Origin: Bin5 sp965221145
GTDB lineage: Bacteria; Chloroflexota; Anaerolineae; Caldilineales; Caldilineaceae
NCBI GenBank assembly: GCA_965221145.1
Contig: OZ244877.1
Coordinates: 4,154,001-4,218,000, forward strand
Direction of reading: 5' to 3'
Length of the DNA stretch: 64,000 nucleotides
This document shows, one piece after another, positions 54,425-62,580 of this stretch. A program made the translations under genes and the position numbers. The notes under the pieces are model-generated. The model was not told the DNA's origin. It searched no databases and saw nothing but the letters and a program-made list of their open reading frames with translations. Position 1 is the first letter of the stretch. The number at the start of each line of letters is the position of its first letter.

Positions 54425-56083
54425 TTACGGTGGGCTGAAGATGCGCACGCGGCGGTGGGGTTCCCGCCCGTAGCTGTGGCTGATGAGATTGGCCGTGCGC
54501 GCCAACTGGTGCTGCTGACTGCGAATCGAAGCCGCCTGCGGACTCAACTCGACCGACTTTTCGCCCTTCTGCAGCCGTTGAATCGCGTTCTGCGTCTCGC
54601 GCATGGCAGAGTCAAAGACAACGTCCGGATCATCGCGCCGCAACTGGAATACGTCCAATAGATACTGCTCCATCTGCGTAACCGTATTGCTGCGCAGGAC
54701 GTAGACCGGTACATTCTGGCGCTCGGCATCGGCGATGGGCTGGGGCTTTTGGCGGAAATAGTTCTTCAATGTCATAACGATATCCGCATCCCGCAGCTCT
54801 TTGACCACCTCTACCGAGACTTTCAGATTTTGCGCGGCGGTGCGCAGCCGATTCTGGCCGATGCCGTAGGGGAAAACGCGCACAGCCTTGCGCTTGCCCT
54901 CGCCGTTGCCGTCCTCCGCGCTGCCGTCCTCCGCGCTGCCGTCCTCCGCGCTGCCGTCCTCCGCGCTGCCGTCGAGCGTCTCCGCCATCTGCGCGGCGCG
55001 CTCGTCACGCCTGCGCGCCGGCTGCCGACGGCGGGTCCCGTCCGGCCCCTGCCGGCTCTGACCGATCCGGCCGGACTTCTCCCGGCTCTCGACCGATTCG
55101 ATGTGGACCTGACGGTCGCTGTTCACATAGCGAATTTCGGGGGAGAGCGTCCAGCCGCGCAGCAGCGAATCAACCGCCTCGGCCACTTTGTGATGCACGA
55201 TCATGCGCTGTCGTTCCTGAATCTCGATCAACACATCGAAGGTTGGCGGGGCCTTGCGCTCCAGAACCGTCTTCTGCGTACCCCGCCGCCGGGCCTCCTC
55301 GTCCGACAGCGTGACCGTATCAATGCCGCCGACCAGATCGGAGAGGGTCGGGTTCATCAACAGGTTTTCCAGTGTATTGCCGTGGGCCGTGCCGATCAAC
55401 TGTACGCCGCGCTCGGCAATGGTGCGGGCGGCCACAGCCTCCAGTTCACGCCCGATCTCATCGATAATGATCGCCTCCGGCATGTGGTTCTCGACCGCCT
55501 CGATCATCACTTCATGCTGCAAAATCGGCGTCGCCACCTGCATGCGCCGCGCCCGCCCGATCGATGGGTGGGGGATATCGCCATCCCCGGCGATCTCATT
55601 GCTGGTATCGACGATCACCACCCGCTTTTTGTCGCTGAGCACGCGCGACGCCTCGCGCAGCAGGGTCGTCTTACCCACGCCGGGCCGCCCCAGCAACAGC
55701 AGACTGCTGCCGCTCATGATGATGTCCCGGATGATGTCGATCACACCGTACACCGCGCGGCCGACGCGACAGGTCAGGCCGATGACCGTGCCCTTGCGAT
55801 TGCGGATGGCCGAGATACGGTGCAAGGTGCGTTCGATACCGGCCCGGTTATCAGCGCCAAAATCGCCGATATTGTCAATCACGTGTTGCAGGTCATCGCG
55901 CGTCGTCTCTTCCGGGCTGAGACAGACTTCGCTATCGGGAAAGCGCGCTTCAGGCAGACGGCCCAGGTCCATCACGATTTCGATCAGATCACCGGCCCGG
56001 TCCAACTGCTGCAGCGAGACGCGAATGCGTTCCGGCAGGACAGCCAACAACAGATCCAGATCATCTGCAATGTATAGAGTCAT
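54425..56083 (-). CDS. AAA ATPase with R3H nucleic-acid-binding domain (Ycf45/SpoIIIAA-like)
   Basis: 552 aa from ATG 56083 (AAAGGA upstream). The N-terminal ATPase core resembles SpoIIIAA/Ycf45: P-loop LGRPGVGKTTLLREA (132-140), VIVDTSNEIAGDGDIPH, EAIIIDEIGRELEA (Walker B). A low-complexity linker contains four GSAED repeats coded by 15-bp tandem units (about 54910-54970). The C-terminus has an R3H domain: SIRSQQHQLARTANLISHSY with Arg-x3-His. It probably binds single-stranded nucleic acid; the cellular role is unknown. Intact. Confidence 0.9.
   Translation of the reverse strand: MTLYIADDLDLLLAVLPERIRVSLQQLDRAGDLIEIVMDLGRLPEARFPDSEVCLSPEETTRDDLQHVIDNIGDFGADNRAGIERTLHRISAIRNRKGTVIGLTCRVGRAVYGVIDIIRDIIMSGSSLLLLGRPGVGKTTLLREASRVLSDKKRVVIVDTSNEIAGDGDIPHPSIGRARRMQVATPILQHEVMIEAVENHMPEAIIIDEIGRELEAVAARTIAERGVQLIGTAHGNTLENLLMNPTLSDLVGGIDTVTLSDEEARRRGTQKTVLERKAPPTFDVLIEIQERQRMIVHHKVAEAVDSLLRGWTLSPEIRYVNSDRQVHIESVESREKSGRIGQSRQGPDGTRRRQPARRRDERAAQMAETLDGSAEDGSAEDGSAEDGSAEDGNGEGKRKAVRVFPYGIGQNRLRTAAQNLKVSVEVVKELRDADIVMTLKNYFRQKPQPIADAERQNVPVYVLRSNTVTQMEQYLLDVFQLRRDDPDVVFDSAMRETQNAIQRLQKGEKSVELSPQAASIRSQQHQLARTANLISHSYGREPHRRVRIFSPP
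54910..54972. repeat. 15-bp in-frame tandem repeat (GSAED x4)
   Basis: GCTGCCGTCCTCCGC is repeated four times in the linker of the R3H ATPase gene. The repeat number is likely to vary between strains by slippage without breaking the frame. Confidence 0.85.
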
Positions 56084-56208
56084 TTTTGTCCTTTTGCCCG
56101 TTGCCAAATTATCAGGTTGGCGCCAAACGGCCGGCGTCAGCACCGGGCAAATCAGTTCCTCCTTTATATTGCCGTCCCGTGTGCAGCAGATGGTGTCGGC
56201 AATCAGAT

Positions 56209-57441
56209 TCAGTTCTGCGCGCGGCCACCCTCCTCGTTACGAAGCGCAGCGGCGCAAGGCGATGGCGCCGCGGAAGCGCACACCTCGGTTCTGTGAAGCC
56301 CATTCGACATTGGGTCGGCGGCCATCAACTTGTGGACGGCAAGCGAACCGGGCACGACCTCCTGCACCGCTTCGAGCGCGGGCACACGCTGGTCAACCGA
56401 CTGACGCCGCCACTGTAAGATATTGCGCACCATCAGCACCCGGTCCGTAAAAGGCGCAAAACCGTAGTCGCTCAACAGCGCATTGAGACCGGTCTGGTAT
56501 GCGCGCACGCCGATGTAGGCGCGGCGCGCTTGGGGCGCCTCGTTGATCCGCTGCAAGGCAAAACCCAACAGCAGGTGGGCATTCTCCGTGCGTGGATCGT
56601 TCGTATCGACCCACAGGCGGATCCAGGCGCCGCGCTTGCCCCACAAAATCTGAACACAGCCGCCCACGCCGCGGTCGTCCTCCAACAGATAGCCCGTCAT
56701 CGGCGTCTGATGGGGGTTGGACAGGATGGGCGAAATGCGGCCCTCTTCAGATTGATCGGGCGTCAACCCCATCTCCAGCTGCTGCACAGGCAGAGGTGTG
56801 ATCCGCTGATACAACCGCTCCAGTTCCCAGGCGTCCGCGGCGCGCTGCGGACGCACCGAATTTGATTGCCGCCCAGCTTTTTGCCCGTTGCCAAGTGTGC
56901 CAGCGGCTTGAGTCAGCAACGGGCCAACCGACGGATGGAGTCGGCGGGCATCAAGAGCCGGGGCCGCATCGGGCCGGGCCTGCGACGCCGTGCCCAGCCG
57001 CCAGATTGTAACCTGGGTGAGCAGCGCAAAGCCGACTTGCTTGAAGGTATTGACGAGCAGCGGCTGGTCCGGCAGGTCGCTGAACAGCCTGCTTACCTTT
57101 TGGTGGATGATATGCTGTGCGCTGTAGCTCAACAGCTTTTGCCAGATGGCCGGATGGCCCTGGGGGGCGTCAAGCGCAGGCGAGAGCAGGGTCACGTCAG
57201 CTTCGTGGGTGTGGGGGCGCAGATGCAACTGGATCAGCCCTTCGCGGGCCAAGCCGTTCTCTTTCTGGCGCAGAACGTAGGTGAACGAACTGTGACGATA
57301 CCAGGGAAAGCAGGAGCGCAGTACAGTTCGCACAGGCGATATCGATTCCAGCAGGATGCGCTCAATCTGGAGAGGCGTCGAATACTTGCGCAGACGCTGC
57401 AGGAGCAGGGCATCGCCTAAAGAGAATGGGCGAAATGACAA
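56209..57441 (-). CDS. Putative GNAT-like protein, probably two tandem acetyltransferase-type domains
   Basis: 410 aa from TTG 57441 (AGGAG 11 nt upstream). The opening MSFRPFSLGDALLLQRL and the C-terminal GYLLEDDRGVGGCVQILWGK, then RRAYIGVRAYQTGLNALLSD with YGFAPFTDRVLMV resemble GNAT proteins: a beta-bulge strand pair and an Asn/Tyr-type motif B. Acetyl-CoA motif A (Q/RxxGxG/A) is not clear, so activity is uncertain. The central GQKAGRQSNS segment is encoded by a GCCCGTTGCCAA dispersed repeat that seems to have inserted in frame. It is the next gene upstream of the R3H ATPase on the same strand (125-nt gap). Confidence 0.55.
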   Translation of the reverse strand: MSFRPFSLGDALLLQRLRKYSTPLQIERILLESISPVRTVLRSCFPWYRHSSFTYVLRQKENGLAREGLIQLHLRPHTHEADVTLLSPALDAPQGHPAIWQKLLSYSAQHIIHQKVSRLFSDLPDQPLLVNTFKQVGFALLTQVTIWRLGTASQARPDAAPALDARRLHPSVGPLLTQAAGTLGNGQKAGRQSNSVRPQRAADAWELERLYQRITPLPVQQLEMGLTPDQSEEGRISPILSNPHQTPMTGYLLEDDRGVGGCVQILWGKRGAWIRLWVDTNDPRTENAHLLLGFALQRINEAPQARRAYIGVRAYQTGLNALLSDYGFAPFTDRVLMVRNILQWRRQSVDQRVPALEAVQEVVPGSLAVHKLMAADPMSNGLHRTEVCASAAPSPCAAALRNEEGGRAQN

Positions 57442-57765
57442 ATGGGCGTTCTCCTCAAAGGATCAGGACGAGTCGCAGCTATTCTACTCGAATCTCGCGA
57501 GGTTGGCAAAGTGGATTGAGGAGCGATCAGTTGGGGAACTGGAGGCGCAGTCACCGGCGGCTCGCAGAGATTCCACTCGATTTGCCCCGCCGCGGCCGGG
57601 TAAGGTATTTTAGAGGCACAGCCCCGACGCGGAGAGCACTGTAAAGGATATCGCAGAATTGCCGGTTGTCTACCGCTTCTCGCCCTGATGGATGACGTAA
57701 TTTGACAAAATTTTGTAATGAAGGTGGCAAGAAGGCTGTGGGCCGCGTCTGGGCAGAGACCCGGA
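57442..57765. other. Intergenic stretch with dispersed repeat
   Basis: No gene. GAATTGCCGGTTGTCTACCG (57653-57672) recurs near 61318-61345 as GCGTTGCCCGTTGTCTACCG. ACAAAATTTTGT (57705-57716), a 12-bp palindrome next to TTGACA, could be an operator, but no gene follows it directly. Confidence 0.45.
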
Positions 57766-58167
57766 TCATCCCACGCGCACGTTAACCACCGCCACGTGCA
57801 GACCCGGCGCCCTTGCAAGCCGGCCATCCCCAGTTAGCAATGGAATATCATGGACGCGGGCAGCAGCCACGTAAAAAGCGTCATAGGAACTGACATTCTG
57901 GCGGTACTGCCAAGCCAATTGGACAAGCGCCTGGTGAGAAATACGCTCGACCGGCCAATGATACAAGTCATCCACGGCCATCAACGCCCTCGCCTCGTCA
58001 AGATGCCCGTGGCGCGCCGCACGGCGCAACACCGACAACACCTCCACATCCAGCAACTCGGGCGCAACCAAAGGGGCGCTCTCGATCATGTCGGCCACCG
58101 TCAGGCCAAGAGATGTCCGCAGGAGATACTCGACCGCGACTGAGGCATCGATTACGAATCGGGGCAC
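57766..58167 (-). CDS. PIN-domain toxin (FitB/VapC type)
   Basis: 133 aa from GTG 58167 (GGAG upstream, overlapping the antitoxin stop by 16 nt); the longer frame is inconsistent with the antitoxin. PIN acidic residues: Asp in FVIDASVAVEYLL, Glu in LLDVEVLSVLRR, Asp in SSYDAFYVAAA and Asp in LLTGDGRLARA, all present. Mg-dependent RNase expected. Second gene of a FitAB-type pair. Intact. Confidence 0.88.
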   Translation of the reverse strand: MPRFVIDASVAVEYLLRTSLGLTVADMIESAPLVAPELLDVEVLSVLRRAARHGHLDEARALMAVDDLYHWPVERISHQALVQLAWQYRQNVSSYDAFYVAAARVHDIPLLTGDGRLARAPGLHVAVVNVRVG

Positions 58168-58397
58168 CCTGTCTCCATGTCGCGCAGCGAGCGCTCTTCC
58201 CTCAGCAGTGTCGCGGCCGCGACGCCGAGGTCGGTCCTGGGGCGTTGGGCCAGCCGTTTCCGCCACTCCCATCTCGCCAACTCTCGCTCCACAGCGTTGA
58301 GCACCACCGCACTCATGGTGCAGTTTTGCTCACGCGCGTGGCGACGCAATCGCTCATGAAGGGCTTCCGGTATGTTCTTTACCTGTAGATTCGCCAT
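58152..58397 (-). CDS. FitA-like ribbon-helix-helix antitoxin
   Basis: 81 aa from ATG 58397. MANLQVKNIPEALHERLRRH then AREQNCTMSAVVLNAVEREL is the FitA/VapB-RHH pattern; the C-terminal tail binds toxin in relatives. It has no Shine-Dalgarno sequence; the predicted -10 (TATTTT) lies 6 nt before the ATG, so the mRNA is probably leaderless. Its stop is inside the toxin gene. A longer frame to 58547 is an artefact of upstream DNA. Confidence 0.85.
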   Translation of the reverse strand: MANLQVKNIPEALHERLRRHAREQNCTMSAVVLNAVERELARWEWRKRLAQRPRTDLGVAAATLLREERSLRDMETGCPDS

Positions 58398-58403
58398 AGG
58401 ATG

Positions 58404-58432
58404 AAAATAGCATGAATTTGGCATGAAGCCAA
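58404..58432 (-). promoter_or_regulatory. Promoter of the FitAB pair, leaderless start
   Basis: Minus strand: TTGGCT, 17-nt spacer, TATTTT, then CATCCT and ATG 58397. With a normal 6-7 nt distance, transcription begins at or next to the A of the start codon. Direct GCATGAA repeats in the spacer may bind the antitoxin. Confidence 0.5.
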
Positions 58433-58646
58433 GGTCGTGCTCTGCGCCGATGCGACTCGTACCCACGCCGTAGGGCGCGAGCGGATTCCCTGATAGTGAA
58501 CTGGCATCCGCGGCCGAGCGAAACTGACATCGCACTGCCGCATCCAACCGGCCCGCATGTCCACTTTCGACCTGCTTCAGCCTGGTACTTGAACGCGTCC
58601 ACTTACATGACGCAGACGGGGCCGCGGGCCGCGACCGAACCGGGAG

Positions 58647-59036
58647 TCACAGTTCATACTCCAGCGTCATTTCGTGCTCCTCGGCATGTCCCGCAGAGAA
58701 CCCCCCGGCGCCCGAAAGCCCTGCCAGCTCGTCTGTACCCGACCCTGGCACCACCTCACACTCGGCCGCGGCCTGCTCGCCATCGTAAGATCCCGTGTGC
58801 CGTAGCACGAAGCTGCCTGTGCGCCCGCCCAAGCTGCCCACAACCTTCTCGAAACCTGAAAACGGGGTACTCCCGCTGTCAAGGTGCGTCATCACGTACA
58901 TGAGGTTGCCGGTACCGATCAGATCGCCCGCAAAAGACCTCTTCACGTGTGCCTGGGTCAGCTTTGGGCCGCTCTCCGGCTCGTCAAACGGCTGTTCGTC
59001 CCAGCTCACGATCTTGAAGGTTGTTTTTGCACGCAT
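58647..59036 (-). CDS. DUF3224 domain protein
   Basis: 129 aa, full length for the family. KTTFKIVSWDEQPFDEPESG and SFAGDLIGTGNLMYVM then FSGFEKVVGSLGGRTGSFVL with HTGSYDGEQAAAECEVVPGS match DUF3224, a small beta-barrel (allene-oxide-cyclase-like) family of unknown function. AGGAG precedes ATG 59036. Encoded alone between the FitAB pair and a repeat-rich stretch. Confidence 0.88.
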   Translation of the reverse strand: MRAKTTFKIVSWDEQPFDEPESGPKLTQAHVKRSFAGDLIGTGNLMYVMTHLDSGSTPFSGFEKVVGSLGGRTGSFVLRHTGSYDGEQAAAECEVVPGSGTDELAGLSGAGGFSAGHAEEHEMTLEYEL

Positions 59037-59300
59037 CTTGTTCTCCTGTGAAAGCTGGTATGGAACGTCCGATGATGCGGCCCGTTATGCTTCGTTGCGC
59101 GCCCGGCCGGCAGGCATCAGAGTATGCTGCACCGACCGCGGATGTCAAGGGGGGGAAGAGAGCGGGGGGAGAGGCAGAGGGGTGCAGGCGGGTTCTTGGG
59201 GCGGGTTGGAGGCATTGCGGAGGCACGAGCGTATGACGAGCGTTGTACGAGAGTTTACGAGAGATTGGCGTGCGGGTGATTTGAGGTTGGACGGCGGGTT

Positions 59301-59359
59301 TGAAGATTTCTTGTATTGGCGCTCCCATGGAAGACAAGTCCGCCAAAAAATCTTCAAAA
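59301..59359. repeat. 59-bp imperfect palindrome, copy 4
   Basis: TGAAGATTTCTTGTATTGGC ... CCGCCAAAAAATCTTCAAAA. Same orientation as copy 3; it abuts the long dispersed element as copy 1 does on the other side. Confidence 0.65.
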
Positions 59360-59818
59360 GGAATGGTTGAATGCGCTACCGCTTCACTATATGAGCGCCA
59401 GCCATAAATGCGCTACCGCTTCACTATATGAGCGCCAGCCATAAATGCGCTACCGCTTCGCTATATGAGCGCCAGCCGTAAATGCGCTACCGCTTCGCTA
59501 TATGAGCGCGATTACTAAACGTTTAGTAAAAATGTCCGCTTTGTCCGCTTTACCCCCCCCCCCCCCTCTCGATTACTATGCGAAGGAAAACGCCTTTTTC
59601 GCGTTTGCGGAGGCTGGCGCTGTTGGCAGGCGACCAGGGGTTGGCTTTGCCTGACCGATGCACAGAGGTATTATACCACACTTCAGTTTTGGCAGGTGAC
59701 TGGCTCGGCAGGCGTGTGTCCAGGATTTTTGGCGCGCTTCTCGCCCTATCTTGTCAGCTACGCGGGGTGCGGGCGAGACGCCCGCGATCCCAGGGGGATA
59801 TGCAATAATCTCGGATGC
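59337..59818. repeat. Long dispersed element, copy R (inverted partner at 34806-35206)
   Basis: Reverse complement of copy L over its whole length, with three differences visible by eye: four instead of one 37-bp unit, C14 (59553-59566) instead of 8, and a shorter segment after GGCAGGCG. Contains the promoter-like AGGTATTATACCACAC. No protein is supported. The rest of 59037-60062 shows no gene. Confidence 0.75.
59368..59510. repeat. 37-bp tandem repeat, four units
   Basis: Unit starts at 59368, 59405, 59442 and 59479; core AATGCGCTACCGCTTCRCTA then TATGAGCGCCAGCC. No spacers, so not CRISPR. Single units are found at 35140-35172 and degenerate ones at 31804-31862. Confidence 0.9.
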
Positions 59819-60062
59819 ACCCCTCAGGAATCGAGTGCGGCCAGCGCGCCGGGAATCAGACGCCGGTGCGGTTCTGGGTGGATGACCGGAATTTCGCCCC
59901 TATTGCGGACCGCACCCAGGGGTGATTGTGTCAGATGTGCGTTTACTTTGAGAGCCAGACTTTTCCTAACACTGCGTATTTTGTAAACGCTGGAGAGACG
60001 CGTGCCTTCCCAGGGCGCAAACCATGCAAAAGGCCTTGGCGCCAGATTGAAATCTGATTGGA

Positions 60063-60314
60063 TTGTCGAAAGAAACGAGGCGCTGGAAAATCAGGAGGCG
60101 ATTGCCCTGGCGAACCGGGCGGGCTTTCACAGCCGAGCAGCGCGGTTGGCTGGAAGCGATCCGCGACCACATCGCAGGCAGCGTAAGCATCGGACTGGAC
60201 GATTTTCAGTTTGCGCCTTTCATTCAGAAAGGCGGCTTGCAGAGAGCCTATACGCTGTTTGGCGACGAGTTACCGCATATCCTGGAGGAGTTGAACCTGA
60301 CGCTGGCGGCGTGA
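60063..60314 (+). pseudogene. hsdR: Type I restriction endonuclease (HsdR) C-terminal remnant
   Basis: The frame from about 60120 reads FTAEQRGWLEAIRDHIAGSV and FAPFIQKGGLQRAYTLFG then ELNLTLAA, the usual last 60 residues of HsdR subunits. The segment before it (RNEALENQEAIALANRAG in the frame starting 60002) looks like the preceding HsdR helix in another frame, so a frameshift separates them. All ATPase and nuclease parts are missing and there are no hsdM or hsdS genes nearby. A relic of a lost restriction system beside a toxin-antitoxin pair. Confidence 0.65.
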
Positions 60315-60331
60315 ACGGGCGGTCGGGCGCT

Positions 60332-60386
60332 CTTGTCAACTTTTATCAAGCTAAATCTTGACAAAGTAGTCATGCCTTGCGATACT
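60332..60386 (+). promoter_or_regulatory. Promoter and inverted-repeat operator of the RHH-Doc operon
   Basis: TTGACA (60358-60363), 17-nt spacer, GATACT (60381-60386). CTTGTCAA (60332-60339) and TTGACAAAG (60358-60366) form an inverted repeat including the -35, a likely antitoxin-binding site. AAGGAGG at 60401-60407 is the antitoxin ribosome site. Confidence 0.65.
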
Positions 60387-60414
60387 GTGAAAATACAAGA
60401 AAGGAGGATGTGTG

Positions 60415-60642
60415 ATGGGAATGCAGAAAGTCAAGTTTTCCAGCCAGGCATCACCGGAGGCGCTGTCCTCGATGCGGGAGATTGCCCGCAAAGAGGGCCG
60501 TCAGTTCCAGGCCGTGTTGCAGGAGGCGATGGAGGAGTACATTGTGAACCGCAAGCGGGGGACGCCCCGGCCTGAGGTGATGGCGCACTTCCGGGCCAGC
60601 GTCGAGCGGAACCGCCGCCTGGCCGAGTTACTCGCGGAATGA
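60415..60642 (+). CDS. Antitoxin of a Doc-type toxin pair (RHH-like)
   Basis: 75 aa from ATG 60415 (AAGGAGG 7 nt upstream; GTG 60412 is also possible). MGMQKVKFSSQASPEALSSM and REIARKEGRQFQAVLQEAME have a ribbon-helix-helix look rather than the Phd fold; the tail PEVMAHFRASVERNRRLAEL probably binds the toxin. The ATG of doc overlaps its stop (ATGA), so both are co-translated. Autoregulation is likely through the upstream inverted repeat. Confidence 0.8.
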   Translation: MGMQKVKFSSQASPEALSSMREIARKEGRQFQAVLQEAMEEYIVNRKRGTPRPEVMAHFRASVERNRRLAELLAE

Positions 60643-61025
60643 GTCGCGTCTACCCGGAGATTGGTGAAGCAATCGCCATCCATGACGCGCTGATTCGCGA
60701 GTTCGGCGGCGCGCGCGGCATTCGTGATGAGGGTGCGCTGGCTTCCGCTATCATGCGGCCCCAGTTGGGGTACTACGATAGCCTGATCGAGGAGGCGGCC
60801 GCGCTGATGGAGAGCCTGGCCAACAATCACCCTTTCGTGGACGGCAACAAACGGGTTGCTTTTTTCGTCACAGACTCATTTTTGCGTCTGAACGGTTACT
60901 TCATCGACTGCGACAGCGATGAGGCATATGCCTTCTTCATGCGGCTGTTCGAGATGAATTCGTTTCGATTCGCGCAGTTGAGTGTGTGGCTGGAGGGGAG
61001 GGTCAAGTCACTACAGACAGTATGA
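60639..61025 (+). CDS. doc: Doc (death-on-curing) family toxin
   Basis: 128 aa, full length. Fic-type motif HPFVDGNKR at 64-72 with Lys in place of the second Gly, as in phage P1 Doc, a kinase of EF-Tu. IHDALIREFGGARGIRDEGA near the N-terminus is the Doc family opening. Toxin part of a two-gene operon; intact. The stop overlaps the ATG of the small membrane-protein ORF that follows. Confidence 0.93.
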   Translation: MSRVYPEIGEAIAIHDALIREFGGARGIRDEGALASAIMRPQLGYYDSLIEEAAALMESLANNHPFVDGNKRVAFFVTDSFLRLNGYFIDCDSDEAYAFFMRLFEMNSFRFAQLSVWLEGRVKSLQTV

Positions 61026-61351
61026 CAGAAGACATCGCTCAACGAGCCGTGGCAAGTTTCGCCGTTTGTTTTCCCAACATGGCTGTGGAAGATTGCTTAA
61101 TGATATGGTTCACAGGGGTGGTCGCACTTTCCACTCTCGTCTACGCAATTCTGACCTGGCGGCTTGCTACTGAAACGCGCAGGCTGCGGGAGGCGCTGAC
61201 CAATACGACCGGGTTCCAGGGCATCATTGGGGTCATATCGTGTGACAGGTTCGGCGACTGCGGTAGCGGTCGCGCTGAGATCAGGCATCATACCGACGCC
61301 AGCATCACAGACTTTGCGGCGTTGCCCGTTGTCTACCGCTACTCGCGCTAA
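61022..61351 (+). CDS. Small one-helix membrane protein, C-terminally truncated
   Basis: 109 codons; ATG 61022 overlaps the doc stop. IWFTGVVALSTLVYAILTWR then LATETRRLREALT resembles a widespread family with one N-terminal helix followed by W-x-L-x-x-ETRR-x-RE, normally longer than 150 residues. From about residue 65 the frame reads through repeat-like DNA (GCGTTGCCCGTTGTCTACCG), so the real C-terminus has been replaced. It may be a remnant; no function is assigned. Confidence 0.45.
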   Translation: MTEDIAQRAVASFAVCFPNMAVEDCLMIWFTGVVALSTLVYAILTWRLATETRRLREALTNTTGFQGIIGVISCDRFGDCGSGRAEIRHHTDASITDFAALPVVYRYSR

Positions 61352-61567
61352 CGGATAAGGTAAACGGCGGGATCCGGTTGAGCGCCGGTGATCTTGTCGG
61401 CCACCTGGCCTGCCGCCACCTGACAGCTTTGAACCCGGAGGCGGCGAGCGGGCAGCGCGGCGCGCCGGTGCGCGTCCGTTGCCGACTACCCGCAACCCGG
61501 AGCCGGCAACGGACTGTTCGCCCGTTGCCAAATGTCCAAAACCCGGAGTCGGCAACGGACGAAGAGG

Positions 61568-61990
61568 CTACTCCTGCTGAATATCAAAGTTGAACTGCCA
61601 GGCGACGCCGAACTTGTCGACACAGGCGCCGAAGTAGGAGCCCCAGAACATGTCGGCCGGGGCCATCGTGACCGTGCCCCCCTCCGCAATTTTGGCGAAC
61701 AGTTCATCCATCTGCGCGCGGCTCTGCGGCGAGTAGGAGATGGAGAAGTTGTTGCCCATCTGCATCGGCGGCCCAAACCCGGAAAGCACATCACTGCCCA
61801 TGAGTGTGCTCGACCCGATCGGATAGCTCACGTGCATGATGCCATCGCTCTCCTCCTCCGGCACGCCCATGTCGGGCGGACCTTCGCCGAAGGTCGAAAT
61901 GCTGATAAAGTCGCCCCCGAAGACGGAGCGGTAGAACTCGAACGCCTGGCGGCAGTTCCCGTTGAAGTTCAGATAGATACTGAGTGTCAT
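61568..61990 (-). CDS. VOC/PhnB-like (glyoxalase fold) protein
   Basis: 140 aa from ATG 61990. MTLSIYLNFNGNCRQAFEFY and RSVFGGDF open the PhnB-type 3-dmu-9_3-mt/VOC fold; MHVSYPIGSSTLMGSD and NNFSISYSPQSRAQMDELFA continue it; the end reads WGSYFGACVDKFGVAWQFNF. Family members include methyltransferase-like and unknown enzymes; function is open. It overlaps nothing and is 16 nt downstream of a second VOC gene on the same strand, probably one operon. Confidence 0.88.
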   Translation of the reverse strand: MTLSIYLNFNGNCRQAFEFYRSVFGGDFISISTFGEGPPDMGVPEEESDGIMHVSYPIGSSTLMGSDVLSGFGPPMQMGNNFSISYSPQSRAQMDELFAKIAEGGTVTMAPADMFWGSYFGACVDKFGVAWQFNFDIQQE

Positions 61991-62006
61991 GCTTGTCTCC
62001 TTAGAA

Positions 62007-62432
62007 TCAGTGGTTAGCGGCCTCCGCCATCCGGCTTGCATCGACGGAGAAGATCTCCCACACATGGCCGTCGAGGTCCTGGAAGGCACGGCCATACATC
62101 CAGCCGGCGTCGGTCGCATCTCTGCATTCACTGCCGCCCGCGGCCACGGCCTTTGCCAGCGTATTGTCCACTTCAGCGCGGCAATCGACGGATAGGGCGA
62201 CAACAACTTCGGCGCAGTGCGCGCTGTCGGCGATCTCCTTGCCGGGAATGAATCTTGTGAAAAACTCCTCCACCAATAGCATCGCGAACATATTCTCGCC
62301 GATGATCATACAGGCGGCATGATCGCCGGTGAACTGATCGTCGAAGGTAAATCCAAGCTCGGTGAAAAAACTGACCGAGCGGCTGAGGTCGCTGACCGGC
62401 AGATTCACGAAAATCCGTTTGGCCGTCTGCAT
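62007..62432 (-). CDS. VOC family (glyoxalase/bleomycin-resistance-like) protein
   Basis: 141 aa from ATG 62432 (GGGAAGAGAG upstream). QTAKRIFVNLPVSDLSRSVS and FFTELGFTFDDQF form the first beta-alpha-beta unit; the second ends GRAFQDLDGHVWEIFSVD, the standard VOC C-terminus with a metal-type Glu. Probably a lactoylglutathione-lyase-like or resistance protein of unknown substrate. First gene of a two-gene VOC operon. The much longer open frames upstream come from the 183-bp tandem repeat and are not part of it. Confidence 0.9.
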   Translation of the reverse strand: MQTAKRIFVNLPVSDLSRSVSFFTELGFTFDDQFTGDHAACMIIGENMFAMLLVEEFFTRFIPGKEIADSAHCAEVVVALSVDCRAEVDNTLAKAVAAGGSECRDATDAGWMYGRAFQDLDGHVWEIFSVDASRMAEAANH

Positions 62433-62580
62433 CGCGGCTCTCTTCCCCTTTCCTGAATGGCACAAAAATCGGGATATAGAACGAGCATGATACAGTATGT
62501 GCGCTGATTTCGTAAAAAATTTCAGGCGCGGGTGAAACTGATATACCGTCTGGCGAGAGGTCGGGATTGGGGGGGGCGTT

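Noticed and set aside
59368..59510. CRISPR array
   Set aside because: Units are contiguous at 37 bp without spacers and no cas genes are present.
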